64,000 nucleotides of DNA from Welwitschia mirabilis (taxonomy: Eukaryota; Gnetophyta; Gnetopsida; Welwitschiales), in assembly GCA_051453625.1 (NCBI GenBank), contig JBOZIK010000001.1, positions 126,033,704 to 126,097,703 on the forward strand. The letters run 5' to 3'. Positions 34,458 to 46,269 of the stretch are shown here, one piece after another. Below the pieces are notes generated by a model. That model was not told the DNA's origin and ran no database searches. It saw only the letters and a list, made by a program, of their open reading frames with translations. How positions within the stretch are numbered: position 1 is the first letter of the stretch; each line of letters opens with the position of its first letter. The position numbers and the translations under genes were made by a program.

Positions 34458-35456
34458 NNNNNNNNNNNNNNNNNNNNNNNNNNNNNNNNNNNNNNNNNNN
34501 NNNNNNNNNNNNNNNNNNNNNNNNNNNNNNNNNNNNNNNNNNNNNNNNNNNNNNNNNNNNNNNNNNNNNNNNNNNNNNNNNNNNNNNNNNNNNNNNNNNN
34601 NNNNNNNNNNNNNNNNNNNNNNNNNNNNNNNNNNNNNNNNNNNNNNNNNNNNNNNNNNNNNNNNNNNNNNNNNNNNNNNNNNNNNNNNNNNNNNNNNNNN
34701 NNNNNNNNNNNNNNNNNNNNNNNNNNNNNNNNNNNNNNNNNNNNNNNNNNNNNNNNNNNNNNNNNNNNNNNNNNNNNNNNNNNNNNNNNNNNNNNNNNNN
34801 NNNNNNNNNNNNNNNNNNNNNNNNNNNNNNNNNNNNNNNNNNNNNNNNNNNNNNNNNNNNNNNNNNNNNNNNNNNNNNNNNNNNNNNNNNNNNNNNNNNN
34901 NNNNNNNNNNNNNNNNNNNNNNNNNNNNNNNNNNNNNNNNNNNNNNNNNNNNNNNNNNNNNNNNNNNNNNNNNNNNNNNNNNNNNNNNNNNNNNNNNNNN
35001 NNNNNNNNNNNNNNNNNNNNNNNNNNNNNNNNNNNNNNNNNNNNNNNNNNNNNNNNNNNNNNNNNNNNNNNNNNNNNNNNNNNNNNNNNNNNNNNNNNNN
35101 NNNNNNNNNNNNNNNNNNNNNNNNNNNNNNNNNNNNNNNNNNNNNNNNNNNNNNNNNNNNNNNNNNNNNNNNNNNNNNNNNNNNNNNNNNNNNNNNNNNN
35201 NNNNNNNNNNNNNNNNNNNNNNNNNNNNNNNNNNNNNNNNNNNNNNNNNNNNNNNNNNNNNNNNNNNNNNNNNNNNNNNNNNNNNNNNNNNNNNNNNNNN
35301 NNNNNNNNNNNNNNNNNNNNNNNNNNNNNNNNNNNNNNNNNNNNNNNNNNNNNNNNNNNNNNNNNNNNNNNNNNNNNNNNNNNNNNNNNNNNNNNNNNNN
35401 NNNNNNNNNNNNNNNNNNNNNNNNNNNNNNNNNNNNNNNNNNNNNNNNNNNNNNNN

Positions 35457-35521
<65 letters not shown>

Positions 35522-35558
35522 GCACATATAGACACACATACACACACACACACACACA
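34286..35558. repeat. Compound CA/TG/GA microsatellite with internal gap
   Basis: Order on the plus strand: TATG/TG repeats, a GA run (34,311-34,325), TATA-rich spacer, then (CA)n from 34,351 to the gap. The (CA)n continues from 35,457 to about 35,558 with interruptions. The TG block before the CA block forms an inverted arrangement able to fold into a hairpin. All long frames predicted across it consist of Thr-His or Val-Cys repeats and N-derived unknown residues and are not genes. Confidence 0.95.
34458..35456. other. Assembly gap (999 N) inside the CA microsatellite
   Basis: Both flanks are (CA)n, so the assembler stopped in the repeat. The real array length is unknown. Confidence 0.95.
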
Positions 35559-35579
35559 AAAAATAATAGCATTCTCGTA

Positions 35580-36330
35580 AATCTATCGTAGTGCGACCAA
35601 ATTATGATAACCTAATAAGTAACTAATCAATCTAAACAGATATATAAAATTAATAATAATACCACAAAGTAACTATTGAGTAATGTCTTTATGATATTGG
35701 CTTCACAATACGGAAAAATAAATGGACAAGCAAAAAAATAGAAAAGTCTATCACAGAGTGCCGCTTAGTGACTGTCACCAGTGTATGGTAGAGCAAGTAA
35801 ATCAAACATTTTGTGTCTTTTATTGTAAGTCCATTGTTCATTTTCACTTACTATGATAAGCCTTAGCTCATAAACATATTTCTATTATAGGAAAGTGCAC
35901 TAGAAGAACTAAATAATTTTCACTCTCTAGCTATCAAAGGTATATCACTAGGTAATATCTAGAGTGACACCACTTAAAAATGTTATCATAGGTATATTAC
36001 ATTATAGTAGGTATGTTAGGTTAAAAATTATAAGATAGTAAAAAAAGCCAACTCTAGAGAGTGCAGTAGAGTAGAATAACAAAGCTAGGATTTTGTTTTC
36101 AGGGTGCATGGTGGTAGTCCAAGAAGCATCCTTACCTGAATCTTATGCATCTTTTACATACCAATGTAATTTCCTCTTTTGCAGTCACTCCACACAAATG
36201 TTTTTTCCCTAGAGATTTTCTAGAGATGGTTTTAAGCTTTAGCATAGCACGTTAAATATCTATTTATCTCCTTGATGGCACTATCTACTGTGAAAACCTA
36301 AAATGATGCAAAAACATACGCTTGAACTTC
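35580..36330. other. E3 3' region with palindromic motifs
   Basis: Holds further TATCAC/GTGAC-type inverted motifs at 35,746-35,780 and 35,930-35,985. No gene is recognised. Confidence 0.45.
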
Positions 36331-36399
36331 ATGTCTATTTTCTTACTCCTAAGGGAGGTTTTGCAATTAGAAACTCATCAAACCTAAAAATCCCAAAGG

Positions 36400-36648
36400 A
36401 TGGGCTTATGTGGATCTAAGATGTCCAAGGTAGCAAAAGTGAGTTTTGGTTCTACAATGATGGTGAAATCACCTGGTCCTAAATATTATGCAACATTAGT
36501 AGGAGAAGGCAAGTCTCAAAGCTTTCTTAACTTGGATTTTGGCTTTAAGCACAAAGGAGATATCATCTGTACAAAGATGTCTATCAATTATTATAAGCAT
36601 TTGGAGTTTGCTTCTAAAATAGCCTCATTAGTAAATTCAAATTCTTAG
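36400..36648 (+). pseudogene. LINE ORF1-like fragment
   Basis: An 82-codon stop-free frame. The central PKYYATLVGEGKSQSFLNL, followed by FGFKHKGDI and a Ser/Lys-rich end, resembles the RNA-binding region before the zinc knuckle in plant L1 ORF1 proteins (DUF4283 type), but the match is only in layout. It lies 1 kb upstream of the endonuclease, the normal ORF1 position. No zinc knuckle was found in the interval. Confidence 0.45.
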
Positions 36649-37609
36649 AAGAGTTTTCGTTTATCAAAAATTTTGTTTTTAATATGATTAAAAATTTCTG
36701 ATAAGTTGTACTATAATCCTTTCAGAGTTGGAGTATTGCATTTTGTTTTTAATATTAAAGAATAAATGAATAAGGTTCTAATAGGAAGGTCCTTTTTTTT
36801 ATCATAGAGGTTTACCTTAACTAAATGATTCCCGTTCATCCTTAATAAGTCCTTCATTTTTGAAAATATTTCAATTTGAATCCATGCCTTAAACCCTCAT
36901 CCTAAAATATGGCATCCTAATTTTTTCAAGTAACTTAGTGATACATTAGGAGACTTTGTTAAACTTGATAGAAATACATATCTAATGGTAAAAATGACAA
37001 CAAATCAAATATGTGTTTATATGAACATAGATAGTTTTAATGTATTAAAAAATAAAAAATCCTAGATACTATATGGGGAGAATTAGTTTTTAACCTTAGA
37101 ATAAAAATATTCTATTATAATCAAAGTATGAGAAAAATTGACACATAATAAGAAAATGTAAGAAAAATAAGAAGGTGAAAAAAATGATTGATAAGAAATT
37201 AAGAAAAAAGATTATAAAGAGAAGCTAGCCTTAATTCCAAACATTGATTCAAACACATAGGTAAATAAATATGATATTCTTTTAAGAGGAAGAACTAGAA
37301 TAGATGCAGGAAAATAAAATAGGAAATGAGCATGAGTCAATTGAATAGAAGCACATTAAGTGCATCCATAATGCACCACATACAATGTCAAAGTAATGGT
37401 CATAATAGCAGACATAAATGAAAATGTAACAGAAACAAAAAAATAGGGGTGACAGTGTAGATAAGCACATTTCAAACATACTTAAAGCTAATAGAACTAA
37501 ACCATCTAGGCTAACTGACAAAAGAATCAAAATGAATACTAGAAAAGAAAAGATAAAAAAGAATATGGAGGATATCTGATATGATAAGCAATTTCAACTC
37601 CCATTTTAA

Positions 37610-38200
37610 TGATTATTTTCTAGAATTGCATAGGCCTTAGGAATGGCCAAAAAATTCTATAATACTAGCCTATTTTATACAAATTTTTCTTGCTTCTTTA
37701 TTTTAATTTTGAGTATAAATACAAAAGGAGGATTAATGATCCTCTAGAATTATGATAGCATTACTATTATTAGTAAAAGCAACAATCACCTCATAATTGA
37801 TTGGATTTTCAAAGATGAAAAAGAGAAGAATAACCAATTTCTATGGATCAGATAAAGTAGATCAAAGACTTTAATGCTTACATCATATTATGTTAGACTC
37901 TGTTGATATCATCATGAGTGACTTTAATTAGATCTTTAGCCCTTATAAGAAGCTCAGTAATGTTTCTAATCTTAACACTATTATTTTTTCTACTAAGTGT
38001 ATTAATAACTACAGTTATAAAGATCTTCTTTACATGATGCTTCCTATGCCTAGAGTCATCTTAGAGGAGGATCAAACCTTAGTATTTCTAAAAATAATAG
38101 ATGTTTGATTAAAAACTCAAATGAACATTTATTCCTCAAAACAAAAGCTATATTTTTCTTTGATCAAAGGCCTATGGTCCTAACAATGGAATCCTCTAAA
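37610..38200 (+). pseudogene. LINE ORF2 endonuclease remnant
   Basis: Starts with NCIGLRNGQ at about 37,628, the decayed N-C-R-G-L motif of plant L1 apurinic-type endonucleases, with the preceding Trp now a stop (TGG to TAG). A DFN motif with -IFSPYKKLSNV follows near 37,918, equivalent to the G-D-F-N-E block. FDQRPMVL near 38,160 corresponds to the S-D-H-x-P-I-x-L catalytic block, with Ser-Asp-His degraded. It is broken by several stops and shifts. Confidence 0.65.
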
Positions 38201-38739
38201 AATTTCTCTTTTTTTAATTTAAGTACTCCTAATTAAAAAATCCAAACTTTGTTGAATTCCTTGAACATACTTATAATACTCTGGTGAAAGGTACCTTTTA
38301 CTTACAAATTATTTTAAAAGCTCAAAATATTATGGCATGAGTTAATCATTTAGAAGAAATAATTAAATGATTTTTTTCATAAATGTTAAGAATCAGTTAT
38401 TAGAAGAACTTACTATTATCTAGAAGCATAATGAGGCTATCAATATGGAAATAGGTTATGGAAATCATCATATTATTCAAATTCATGGTATACCTTCAAA
38501 GAAGAAAAACTTACTAAAAATAGAAATCTAGAATTCAATGGCTTAAAGAAGGGAACGGTAGTACAAATTTATTCTTCTAGATAGTGAACAGACATAGGAA
38601 AAAGAACAATATATAGTGAAGCATGTCCACAATGTGCTACAAGAATAATGCCCAAATTACTAATTCTTTTATTAATTATTTCTAAAATCTTTTTATAGAA
38701 AAATTGGTGCTTTTAAGTAGTGTCCCAGTTGGCCCTCCC

Positions 38740-39900
38740 ATCATTGAAGAGAATTCATTCTTCTTGAACTAAAGAGTTATAAAAGATGAAATAAAAATAC
38801 TATTAACTTAATAAAAAGAAAAAGATATTAGGCCTGAAGGCCTTGAGGCAGTAACAGAAGCAAATCATATAATTCTATTAGATCTTTTGGAATATTATCA
38901 AATTCGATGTATGTGATGTAATCCAAGAAACTTTTAAAAAAGTACCTTATATAAACCATTGAATGATACTCTTATCACTATCATTCCTAAAATAAAAGAT
39001 GCAAAAAGTTCTGATTAGTACAAACCAATCAGTCTTTATGATGCTTTTTTTACAATATTAGACCAAGATTGCAGATAAGCTTAAAGCACCTTCTAGATAT
39101 GGTTTTCTCTTGTTAATATGGTTTTGTTTTAGGTGGACTCATCCATGACAACATTATCCTTGATAATGAAATTATCCATTTGCACCATTGAAAAAAGTAA
39201 AGCTACAATATTTCTCAAGCTTGATATAGTTAAAGCATTTAACACAAATTAGTAGGAAATAGTAGATTATGTATTACATGAGCATGATCTAACTGTGCCT
39301 CTTAGGCATCTCATCCACTTCTATATTTCAACACCAATCATTTATATTATAGTTAATGGAGAGAGATACAACTAATTTCAAGGTAACAATGACCTCTGTC
39401 AAGGTGATCCCCTCTCTGCTAGCATCTTTGTTCTCATGATAGATTTCTTAGCTAGGATTTTCTTATAGAATCAAATATTAGCTACTAAATTCGTCCTCTT
39501 TCATCCCATTCTCTAGTTTGTAGATGATACTCTTTTGTATTTGACTCTAGCCCTTTTATCACCTAGTAATATTATACCCTATTGAATAAGTTTTACAATT
39601 TCTTAAGCCTTGTAATACATTGACATAAATCTAAACTTTCCTATATCAATACTCCTTAAAAAAATACAAATATCTTGAAGGTTTTTTAATTTTCATAAGG
39701 AGTATTTTCCTAATGCCTATCTTGGGCTCTCTTTTAATTTTGATCAGATTGCTAATAATATTTGACCTTTTTTGATAAGGAAAATTTTAACTTGATTAAC
39801 TAGATGGCATAACAAATTGAAGTGTAGGAAAAATCCTCCTTTCCAAATCTTGTTTGGCAAGCATAATCATTTATCCTACCATTTGATTTCCTATATTCAA
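38740..39900 (+). pseudogene. LINE ORF2 reverse transcriptase remnant
   Basis: Clear motif series: IIPKIKDAKSSD with YKPISLYDAFF (about 38,980), FLKLDIVKAFN (about 39,214), VNGERYN and LCQGDPLSASIFVLMIDFLA (about 39,395), FVDDTLLYLTL at 39,517 with both catalytic Asp codons intact, and YLGLSFNF (about 39,720). The order and spacing are those of plant L1 polymerases. Stops are mostly TAA/TAG, with a few frameshifts. It is non-functional but among the best-preserved enzymes in the window. Confidence 0.9.
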
Positions 39901-40246
39901 TAAGTCTTCTAGATTTATTGATAATATTATTAGAGATTTCATTTGATTGGGTGGAAAGTTCCATAAGAGATTACATCTTATAAACATTAAACAGATAGCT
40001 AAGCCAAAAAATGTAGATGGTCTTAGAGTGAGAAAAACTATGAACATGAGTAAATTCATCATTGTAAAGCATTATATAGGTTCTTATTAGATAAAAATAT
40101 TCTTTGGGTGAAATTCTTTAAAGAGTATTATGGAAATAAATAAAGGAACTCTACTTTGACTCAAGGTTTTTGACAATTAAACTATTCACATTTAAAATAG
40201 CAAAATAAGCATATCAACTATCATAATTTGTTTGATTATGACTATA

Positions 40247-40460
40247 GATGGAAGAAATTATGAAAACAAGATATTTCCCAAAAAAGTAATATGTTTTAGT
40301 GGTATATGTTAAACAATTACATTCCAATAAAGGATAAGCTCATCTAAAGGAATTTAAGAGTTGATTAAGATTGTATTATATGCCATGAAGAAAATGAATC
40401 TTAGAATCACCTATTCATTCAATGTTCTTTTGTAAAAGATCTTTGGAGAAGCTTGAATAT
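40247..40460 (+). pseudogene. LINE ORF2 zinc-binding reverse transcriptase tail
   Basis: Matches the zf-RVT domain that follows plant L1 polymerases: a WKKL start, WYMLNNYIPIKDKLI, then the metal-binding series C-I-I-C...NHLFIQC with Cys, Cys, His and Cys all present (40,372-40,425), ending KDLWRS. One in-frame TAG separates the Cys pair from the His. Preservation of all four ligands makes the call strong. Confidence 0.85.
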
Positions 40461-41139
40461 ATTCTCCCCTACTTATATTAGCTTGGACACTTTTGATTCT
40501 TTCAAGAAAAATAACTTCATAATTATTGGTGCATTTCTTCTATATAAACATAGATATAATATAAATTTTTAGAAGGAAAATTCTCTCTTTCAAAGTTAAA
40601 AGTCAAAATCATTAAGTAGATTAGAGAGCTAAATCAAATCCATGTTTACAAAAACTATGACAACCCAAATCCTACAACAAAATTAAGTTTGATTTATAGG
40701 GTAATACACAAAAAAGAGCATCTAAACTGTGCTTGACTGAAGTGTCAGAAGCACACCAGAGTAGCCACTATAATTCAATGCATCAAAAGATATACAAAAA
40801 TCCTTAAGAATAGAGCTAGTCAAGCACAATGTGTTGCTAAATCATAAGCAAAGGTGGGAGGTTTTCTAAGCTATAGGATAGGACTTATATATTCTTCTTC
40901 TTAGAGGTCATGATCATAATCTTTTAGAATAGTTCTTCAAAACCTAGAATGAAAGATATACCTACCTAGGTAACACTATCATTTACATTAATATTTCTTT
41001 CATAAATAATACCATCTGCATATGTCCTCAAGATATTGAGATAAAAAGGAGTGTCCCTAAAGCATTTATAGTTCATCATTTTAAAAGATTGATTGAAAAA
41101 AAATTAGGAAAGAGATAAGGAACCTACAGAAGGAATGAT

Positions 41140-43440
41140 ATTTTAAGGCCTTTTGATGCTTAAGCTACTCTGATAATGAAGTACTTTATATCACAAGGCC
41201 ACTTTAATAAGATAAATAAGATTTATTTCCACTTCCTAGCTACTATGATGGAGGAATTTTAGATATGTATCCATTTTTAGTTCTCTGATTCTCTCCATTA
41301 CTTTTTTCAAATTTATAAGATAAGAGATGAACAATTTATTTAGCTTATATACTAAAGAAAAATGTATATTAATGTAGGAATTCTAGGATGACAAGATATC
41401 CTATGAGATCCTATCCAAAAGCCAATACTATGAAAACCACTGAAGTATACATAGAATGATGAAGAGCATCACCTACCTGCACTTGCTAGATGCATCGAGG
41501 ACATGCTAAAACTAAAAAAAACTGAATAACAATAAGAAGAAGAAGAAGCATTGGAAGAGGAGTAGCAGCAAGAACAAGAAGATGTTAAAGAAGAGAAAAT
41601 AAAGCCCATTATTATGTACTCTTGTTCAAATTCCCCCTTCTAATTATGCCCTTAATGAATTCTATTTTGTTATAAACCCCTTGGGGTATACTAGTATTAA
41701 GCATATCTCTGATTAAAATTAGAAACCAAGTTTGATAAAATTAGATACTAGTGTTTGAGGCTTTAACTATTAGAAAGATTTCTATCATGCTTGGAAAAAT
41801 AGCTTTTAAGATATGTTATATATTTTTTACCTTTTATGCTAATATAATATATCTATTTATCTCTTCTCAAAAAAACAAATTATAACAAGAAGATAAAGAA
41901 CCTCATTTTTTTACCCATCTGTCCAATGAATATCTCTGCATCTTGCAAGAAACATGTGATTCTTTACTAATATCACTATTCCACTTGTAAATCGCCATGA
42001 AAAGGACTTCTATCATGAAGATAAATCTCTAATGTATTTTTCTATCATAAGTTTTTCCATTTATATTCTTAGAAAATATCTAAATCATGGTTTTTGAATT
42101 AAAGATGTCTTCTCAACTGAATAACATTTATGTTACATATCTCCAAGTTTATCCTACACCTAGCATTATTTCAACTTGAATTTGTTAAAAAAAAAAATCC
42201 TCCATAAAATCTAATGCATTTCTTTTAATTTTTTTTTACTTTTTCCATTATTTGTTTTGGATATTCTTTAAATCCCATTAAAATGGAAGGTGGTGCTAAT
42301 ACTTTTTATTCCTCTTAGGCCAAACAATCCACCTATAATCTCCGCACTTTATCTCATGGTACTATCATTAGTAAACCTTCTCAATAATTCTTGTCAACTC
42401 TTGTTGTTGAGGAATAAAATCCCTAATGGAGAATTCTATCATAGGAAATGAATGCTAGATGTAAGAAATTCTAGGAAGTTACCATCATTCTAAAATGGGA
42501 TTACAGCATATGTTAGAGACTATTTAACCCAACATTATTTAAGATTTAACCCATCATAACCTAGTTTGGTTTACATAGCCTTTACATAAGGAGTTTTGTC
42601 CCATTCATATTCATGAATTCTACTACATAATGACCTCTACTACACATATGCCGATATCACTAAGGATCGAAACCAAGTAAAACATGAAATAATTATTAGA
42701 TATGAAGAATTTTTGCATGAATGCTTTGATGTTTTCAATGAAGGGACTTGCTTATTTATTTACTGTAGTAGTAGAAAGCAAAATATTAATTTTTCAACAT
42801 ATTAGCTATAAAAGAGATTAACCTAAAGCAGGATACTTGGACATTTGAGAAAGGGCTCTTCATTCAAGCTCTAACTTCATTACATCAAGTACTCTTTAAG
42901 TTGGTTATATTCAATATTCATCTTACTACTCATTTTGTAAATTTGATGACCTTTCATGATAGGATAGCTGTATCTCTTTTTAATGCTAACCCATGCAATT
43001 TGGCTTATTGTATTTTGAAATCCATGAAATATGATGTTAAAACTTTTGTAATAATAGATTTTTTCTTTCTTGTGGATGATGTTTTGTGCATTCAAAGTGT
43101 GCCAGTGGGTAATAAGAAATTGCTTATCCATATGATTACTTTGATTAAGTAGCTCCCTAAAATTCATTTAACTGAGGTAGGAGAAGTACAACATCTAAAG
43201 TATCCATGAGGTACTCAAACAGATGCTTCTTTATTAACATTTTTGATAAAGCAATTTGATGCCCTTCAAGAATAGATGTAGAAACTTCAAGGCCATATTT
43301 AAATGGTGGATACTCAACTCACTAATCTGATAAGGGATGTAAGAGAGATAAAGATGCATTTAGGCCTTGAATTAGGTAGATCTACTAGTTCTACTTCCCT
43401 TGCTAAAGGAGAGAACTCATAAGACATGGAAATCTAATTT
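41140..43440 (+). pseudogene. E3 post-pol reading frame remnants
   Basis: Several plus-strand frames lie between the LINE and the E3 3' LTR: a block near 41,145-41,400 (ISQGHFNKINKIYFHFLATM), an acidic coiled-looking EEEEALEEE stretch near 41,530-41,600, the 83-codon frame at 42,901-43,152 (FHDRIAVSLFNANPCNLAYC), and a coiled-coil-like end near 43,290-43,380 (TQLTNLIRDVREIKMHLGLE). The position corresponds to the extra, env-like frame of Athila-type elements, and the layout recalls plant retroelement post-pol proteins. There is no signal peptide or fusion peptide to support an envelope role. Confidence 0.4.
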
Positions 43441-43563
43441 GTACTATGTGACATAATTTCCTTTTAAAGTAATAAAAAACATGTTTTACTTTAAAATCAC
43501 ATCTTTGTATCTTCTATTTTTATGCAAAAATTTAATTTAGTGATGAAGGGACCTTCATTAGTT

Positions 43564-43576
43564 AAAAAGAGGGCTA
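43564..43576 (+). other. E3 polypurine tract
   Basis: AAAAAGAGGGCTA directly precedes the 3' LTR start TGATAAAT. The E2/E4 families also end their tract in GGCTA or GCTA. Confidence 0.7.
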
Positions 43577-44055
43577 TGATAAATATTAAAAATTCATATT
43601 TAATTATGAAAATTTTGTGTATTTTATTATATTTCACATTTGAATTTAATACAAATTGGATTAAAATGGGTTAATTTGTAAACTAACATGTTTAAGGCAC
43701 TAAAATGATAAAATGTATCAGAATGAATAGTATTTATCTTATTACGAGATTAACTGTCACATGATAGACTTGTGACCAAATTTGATAGTTATAATGAGTA
43801 TATAAAGGTTTTTCTGAGCAAAAATATGAGTAATATAATCTTATTGCAATGCAATTATAGGATGATCAAACCTAGTAAAACACGATACAATACCTATCAC
43901 AATGTAATAGACTAGCTACAACGTGTCTAGACTCAGAGTGCATGGGATGAATAGCTGCGTAAGAGGATAGATCTAAACATATTACTTGATGATAGTTTTA
44001 TCATCTAGTGATAAACAATAAAGACAATACCATCCATGACCTATTAGTTATTAAT
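43577..44055 (+). repeat. E3 3' LTR, truncated
   Basis: Follows 6,763-7,255 of the 5' LTR closely (TGATAAATATTAAAAA..., ATAATGAGTATAT, CCATGACCTATTAGTTATT). It then loses similarity abruptly near 44,055, without the promoter part or an LTR end. The missing two thirds were not found elsewhere in the window. Confidence 0.8.
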
Positions 44056-44291
44056 AAAATTATCATGTATGTTGATTCACTTCAAACATTAAAAGTATGA
44101 AAACAATCATGACTTAAATCAATAAATTGAATTAATAATCTTTATTATAGAATTAAAATAAAGCATTACATTATAGAAGTAAAACATCAATCTTAGATGC
44201 AAAATTTCATGCTAGCCTTAAGACTAGCCCATTCTCAAAAGGGTAGGAATTAGAAAGATGGTACAGTAATAAGCTCTTTAAACTTCAAAAG
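44056..44291. other. Unassigned spacer between E3 and E4
   Basis: 236 bases without resemblance to either LTR. It contains a short inverted sequence GCTAGCCTTAAGACTAGC at 44,212-44,229. Confidence 0.45.
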
Positions 44292-45529
44292 TTTTGTGAC
44301 ATTAAATTTTATGTATTTGATAAGGTAGTTTGAGTAGTTTTCTAAGACATTAGAGAGGTTGATGTAGAGTTTTGAAAATAATGGAGAGCTAATGTAATTA
44401 TCATGAAAATATACAATCTTCATTACATTTGATAACATTCTAGGAAAATTACAATACTTTCCATCCAAAGAAGAAATTCTATGATTAAAGAGGTGGATCT
44501 GATGCAAGAAATGATTCTAATAGCCCATTATCCACCTACTTGTGTAGATGATATATAAATAATAGAAGTAAGCATGTTGACTATGATGATGATTGGACCA
44601 AATTGGAAGCTGATGTGGAGCTTGGTTAATATAGCATCATGTCCTTTAATATTCAGATAACTAGTAGGATGACTATCAAAAATTAACCAATTCACAAAAT
44701 CTACCTAAATTCCATAAAGTATCATGTACCTCCAATGCACCATTAGGGTTTTACTATATCTGTTAGGGTTTTCTATTTTTAGAATCTTATTTTTAATAAA
44801 TACCTCCTCCATCCTTAACTTTGGCTTTTATCTTCTTTGGCTTGAAAATTCTCATAATAGGAGATTAAATAGTTGGAGATTCATCCATTGTTGCTAAGAG
44901 AAGTCTTCCTTGGTGTTGGATTGTGTTTCCTTCATTGAGATGTTATTGCTTTGTAACATAGATGTTGGTCTACTTTTAATCAAAACTCCATTTCTCTTAT
45001 ATATTTTCTTATGTACATCTCTCTTATGGTTTATGTTGATTATAATTTAGTGATAGCTTCATATTTGATATAGATCATGAGGATAACCTTTTTTAAGGTT
45101 GAAATTATTAGACTAATTACATTGCATTTTATGTTCCATTTTATAGCATAATATTAGACTAATAGCTTAGGTTGGCTAGGGTTTAGTGATAATTTTCATT
45201 AATTAATCTATATTATACAAGGCTAATCTTTATGACAAGAATATTAGTAGTTGACTAGATATTGCATCTAGAATAGTTTTCATTTTATTTTCATTAGCGT
45301 ATTTACTTTGCATTATTTTCTTGTATTGTTTCTTTATTTTCATGAATATAAATGGAAAATATAGAAAAACTTCATTGAAATCAATTCTCTATCTTCTTGT
45401 CTACTTCTTTAAATAGATTACAACATTTGATTAACTCTTGTCTATACTAGTATGTGTGTTTATGCAAATATTTGTGATTGATAGGATTTAATTAAAGATG
45501 TAATAATTGCATAAATATACACCACAACA
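44292..45529 (+). repeat. E4 5' LTR
   Basis: Aligns with 63,308 onwards (GGAGAGCTAATGTAATTA, TACTTTCCAT..., TTTTCTATTTTTAGA) and, more distantly, with both E2 LTRs (GAGAAGTCTTCCTTGGTGTTGG). The start reads TTTTGTGACATT where the partner has TGTTGTAATACC, so the first base is uncertain by a few positions. It ends ACCACAACA. Confidence 0.85.
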
Positions 45530-45552
45530 TCTTGTCACTATTGCTAAGGAAG
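45530..45552 (+). other. E4 primer binding site (tRNA-Asp type)
   Basis: TCTTGTCACTATTGCTAAGGA follows the LTR. It differs from the tRNA-Asp complement at seven sites, six of them transitions. It aligns base for base with the E2 site at 16,823. Confidence 0.7.
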
Positions 45553-46269
45553 GCTATAAGGAGTTCAAGGATTATTATTACTTAGATAAATAGTTTGAGC
45601 TTTAGTTTAGGTGTTTATCTGTATTAATGCTATTCTTTTATAATATAACCATAGGTTTTTCCTTTCGCATTTTGAATTTTCATTTCAAAAATAATGCCTT
45701 ATCACCCTCTTGTCATCTAGATGAGGTGTGGTGGATGATGGCTAATAAAGTTAGGGTTTTTCTTTTCAATAAAAGCTAGGGTTTTTGTATCATCTCCTTT
45801 GTTATCTAGACAATGGATAACTATTAGTTTTTTTGGGTCTATTTTTATGCAACTTTATTTTACTATATTTTTGCTTTTGAGTTTTTTTCGTGAGTTATCA
45901 TCTAGGTATATTGTCTGGATGACCATAGAGATAATTCTTGCAAAAATAATATTGAGCATGAAAGTACATGATAAATTTGAGTAAAAAGATGAAGCATCAA
46001 AAAGAGCAGATGTTATTGAAAAAACATTAGAGAAGGCTTAGTCGACTATGAATTAAATCCAGGTATGCACACTACAGGTACACAAGAAATTCCAAGAATT
46101 AAACAAGAATATTTTTCTACATTTATCATTTTAAAATCTAAAGAAAATTTTTCAAACAAAAATATTAAAGCAAAATGTTTTATTTCAATGTCGATTTCTA
46201 TTAAAAAACAAAAATAAGTATGTTCTTCCAATACCTCTATCATGGTAGAAACTCTACAACCATGAATAG
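45553..46269. other. E4 leader with family palindromes
   Basis: Homologous to the E2 leader. It holds a perfect TCATCTAGATGA (45,713-45,724) with GGATGATGG downstream, TTATCTAGACAATGGATAA (45,798-45,816) and TCATCTAGG...TTGTCTGGATGACC (45,899-45,923). Short ATG frames at 45,799-45,984 (+) and 46,046-46,243 (-) are not conserved in E2. Confidence 0.55.

Larger units (their letters stand above)
36331..41870 (+). mobile_element. L1-type LINE, degenerate
   Basis: Plus-strand order of a plant L1 element: ORF1-like block (36,400), endonuclease (about 37,610), reverse transcriptase (38,740-39,900) and a Cys/His zinc-binding domain (40,247-40,460). The 5' end is set loosely by the ORF1-like block. 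The 3' end is uncertain: an L1-like terminus TTATCTCTTCTCAAAAAAAC occurs at about 41,857-41,876, but frames at 41,140-41,620 look more like E3 post-pol coding. No target duplication was identified. Confidence 0.75.
6763..44055 (+). mobile_element. E3: old Ty3-type LTR retrotransposon, host to later insertions
   Basis: The two ends share an LTR (6,763-8,336; partial 43,577-44,055) beginning TGATAAAT. Plus-strand remnants between them follow the order gag, protease, reverse transcriptase, RNase H, integrase, post-pol frame, polypurine tract. The body is interrupted by E1 and E2 at 9,282-26,423 and by a LINE in its 3' half. Removing E1, E2 and one copy of each target duplication rejoins 8,938-9,281 to 26,429 in the same reading frame. 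The style of pol suggests the Athila/Tat side of plant Ty3 elements. It must predate E1 and E2. The 37-kb span is mainly other elements' DNA. Confidence 0.75.

Noticed and set aside
34270-35580. Five long frames of 408-429 codons on both strands
   Set aside because: They consist of microsatellite-encoded Thr-His or Val-Cys repeats and unknown residues from the N gap.
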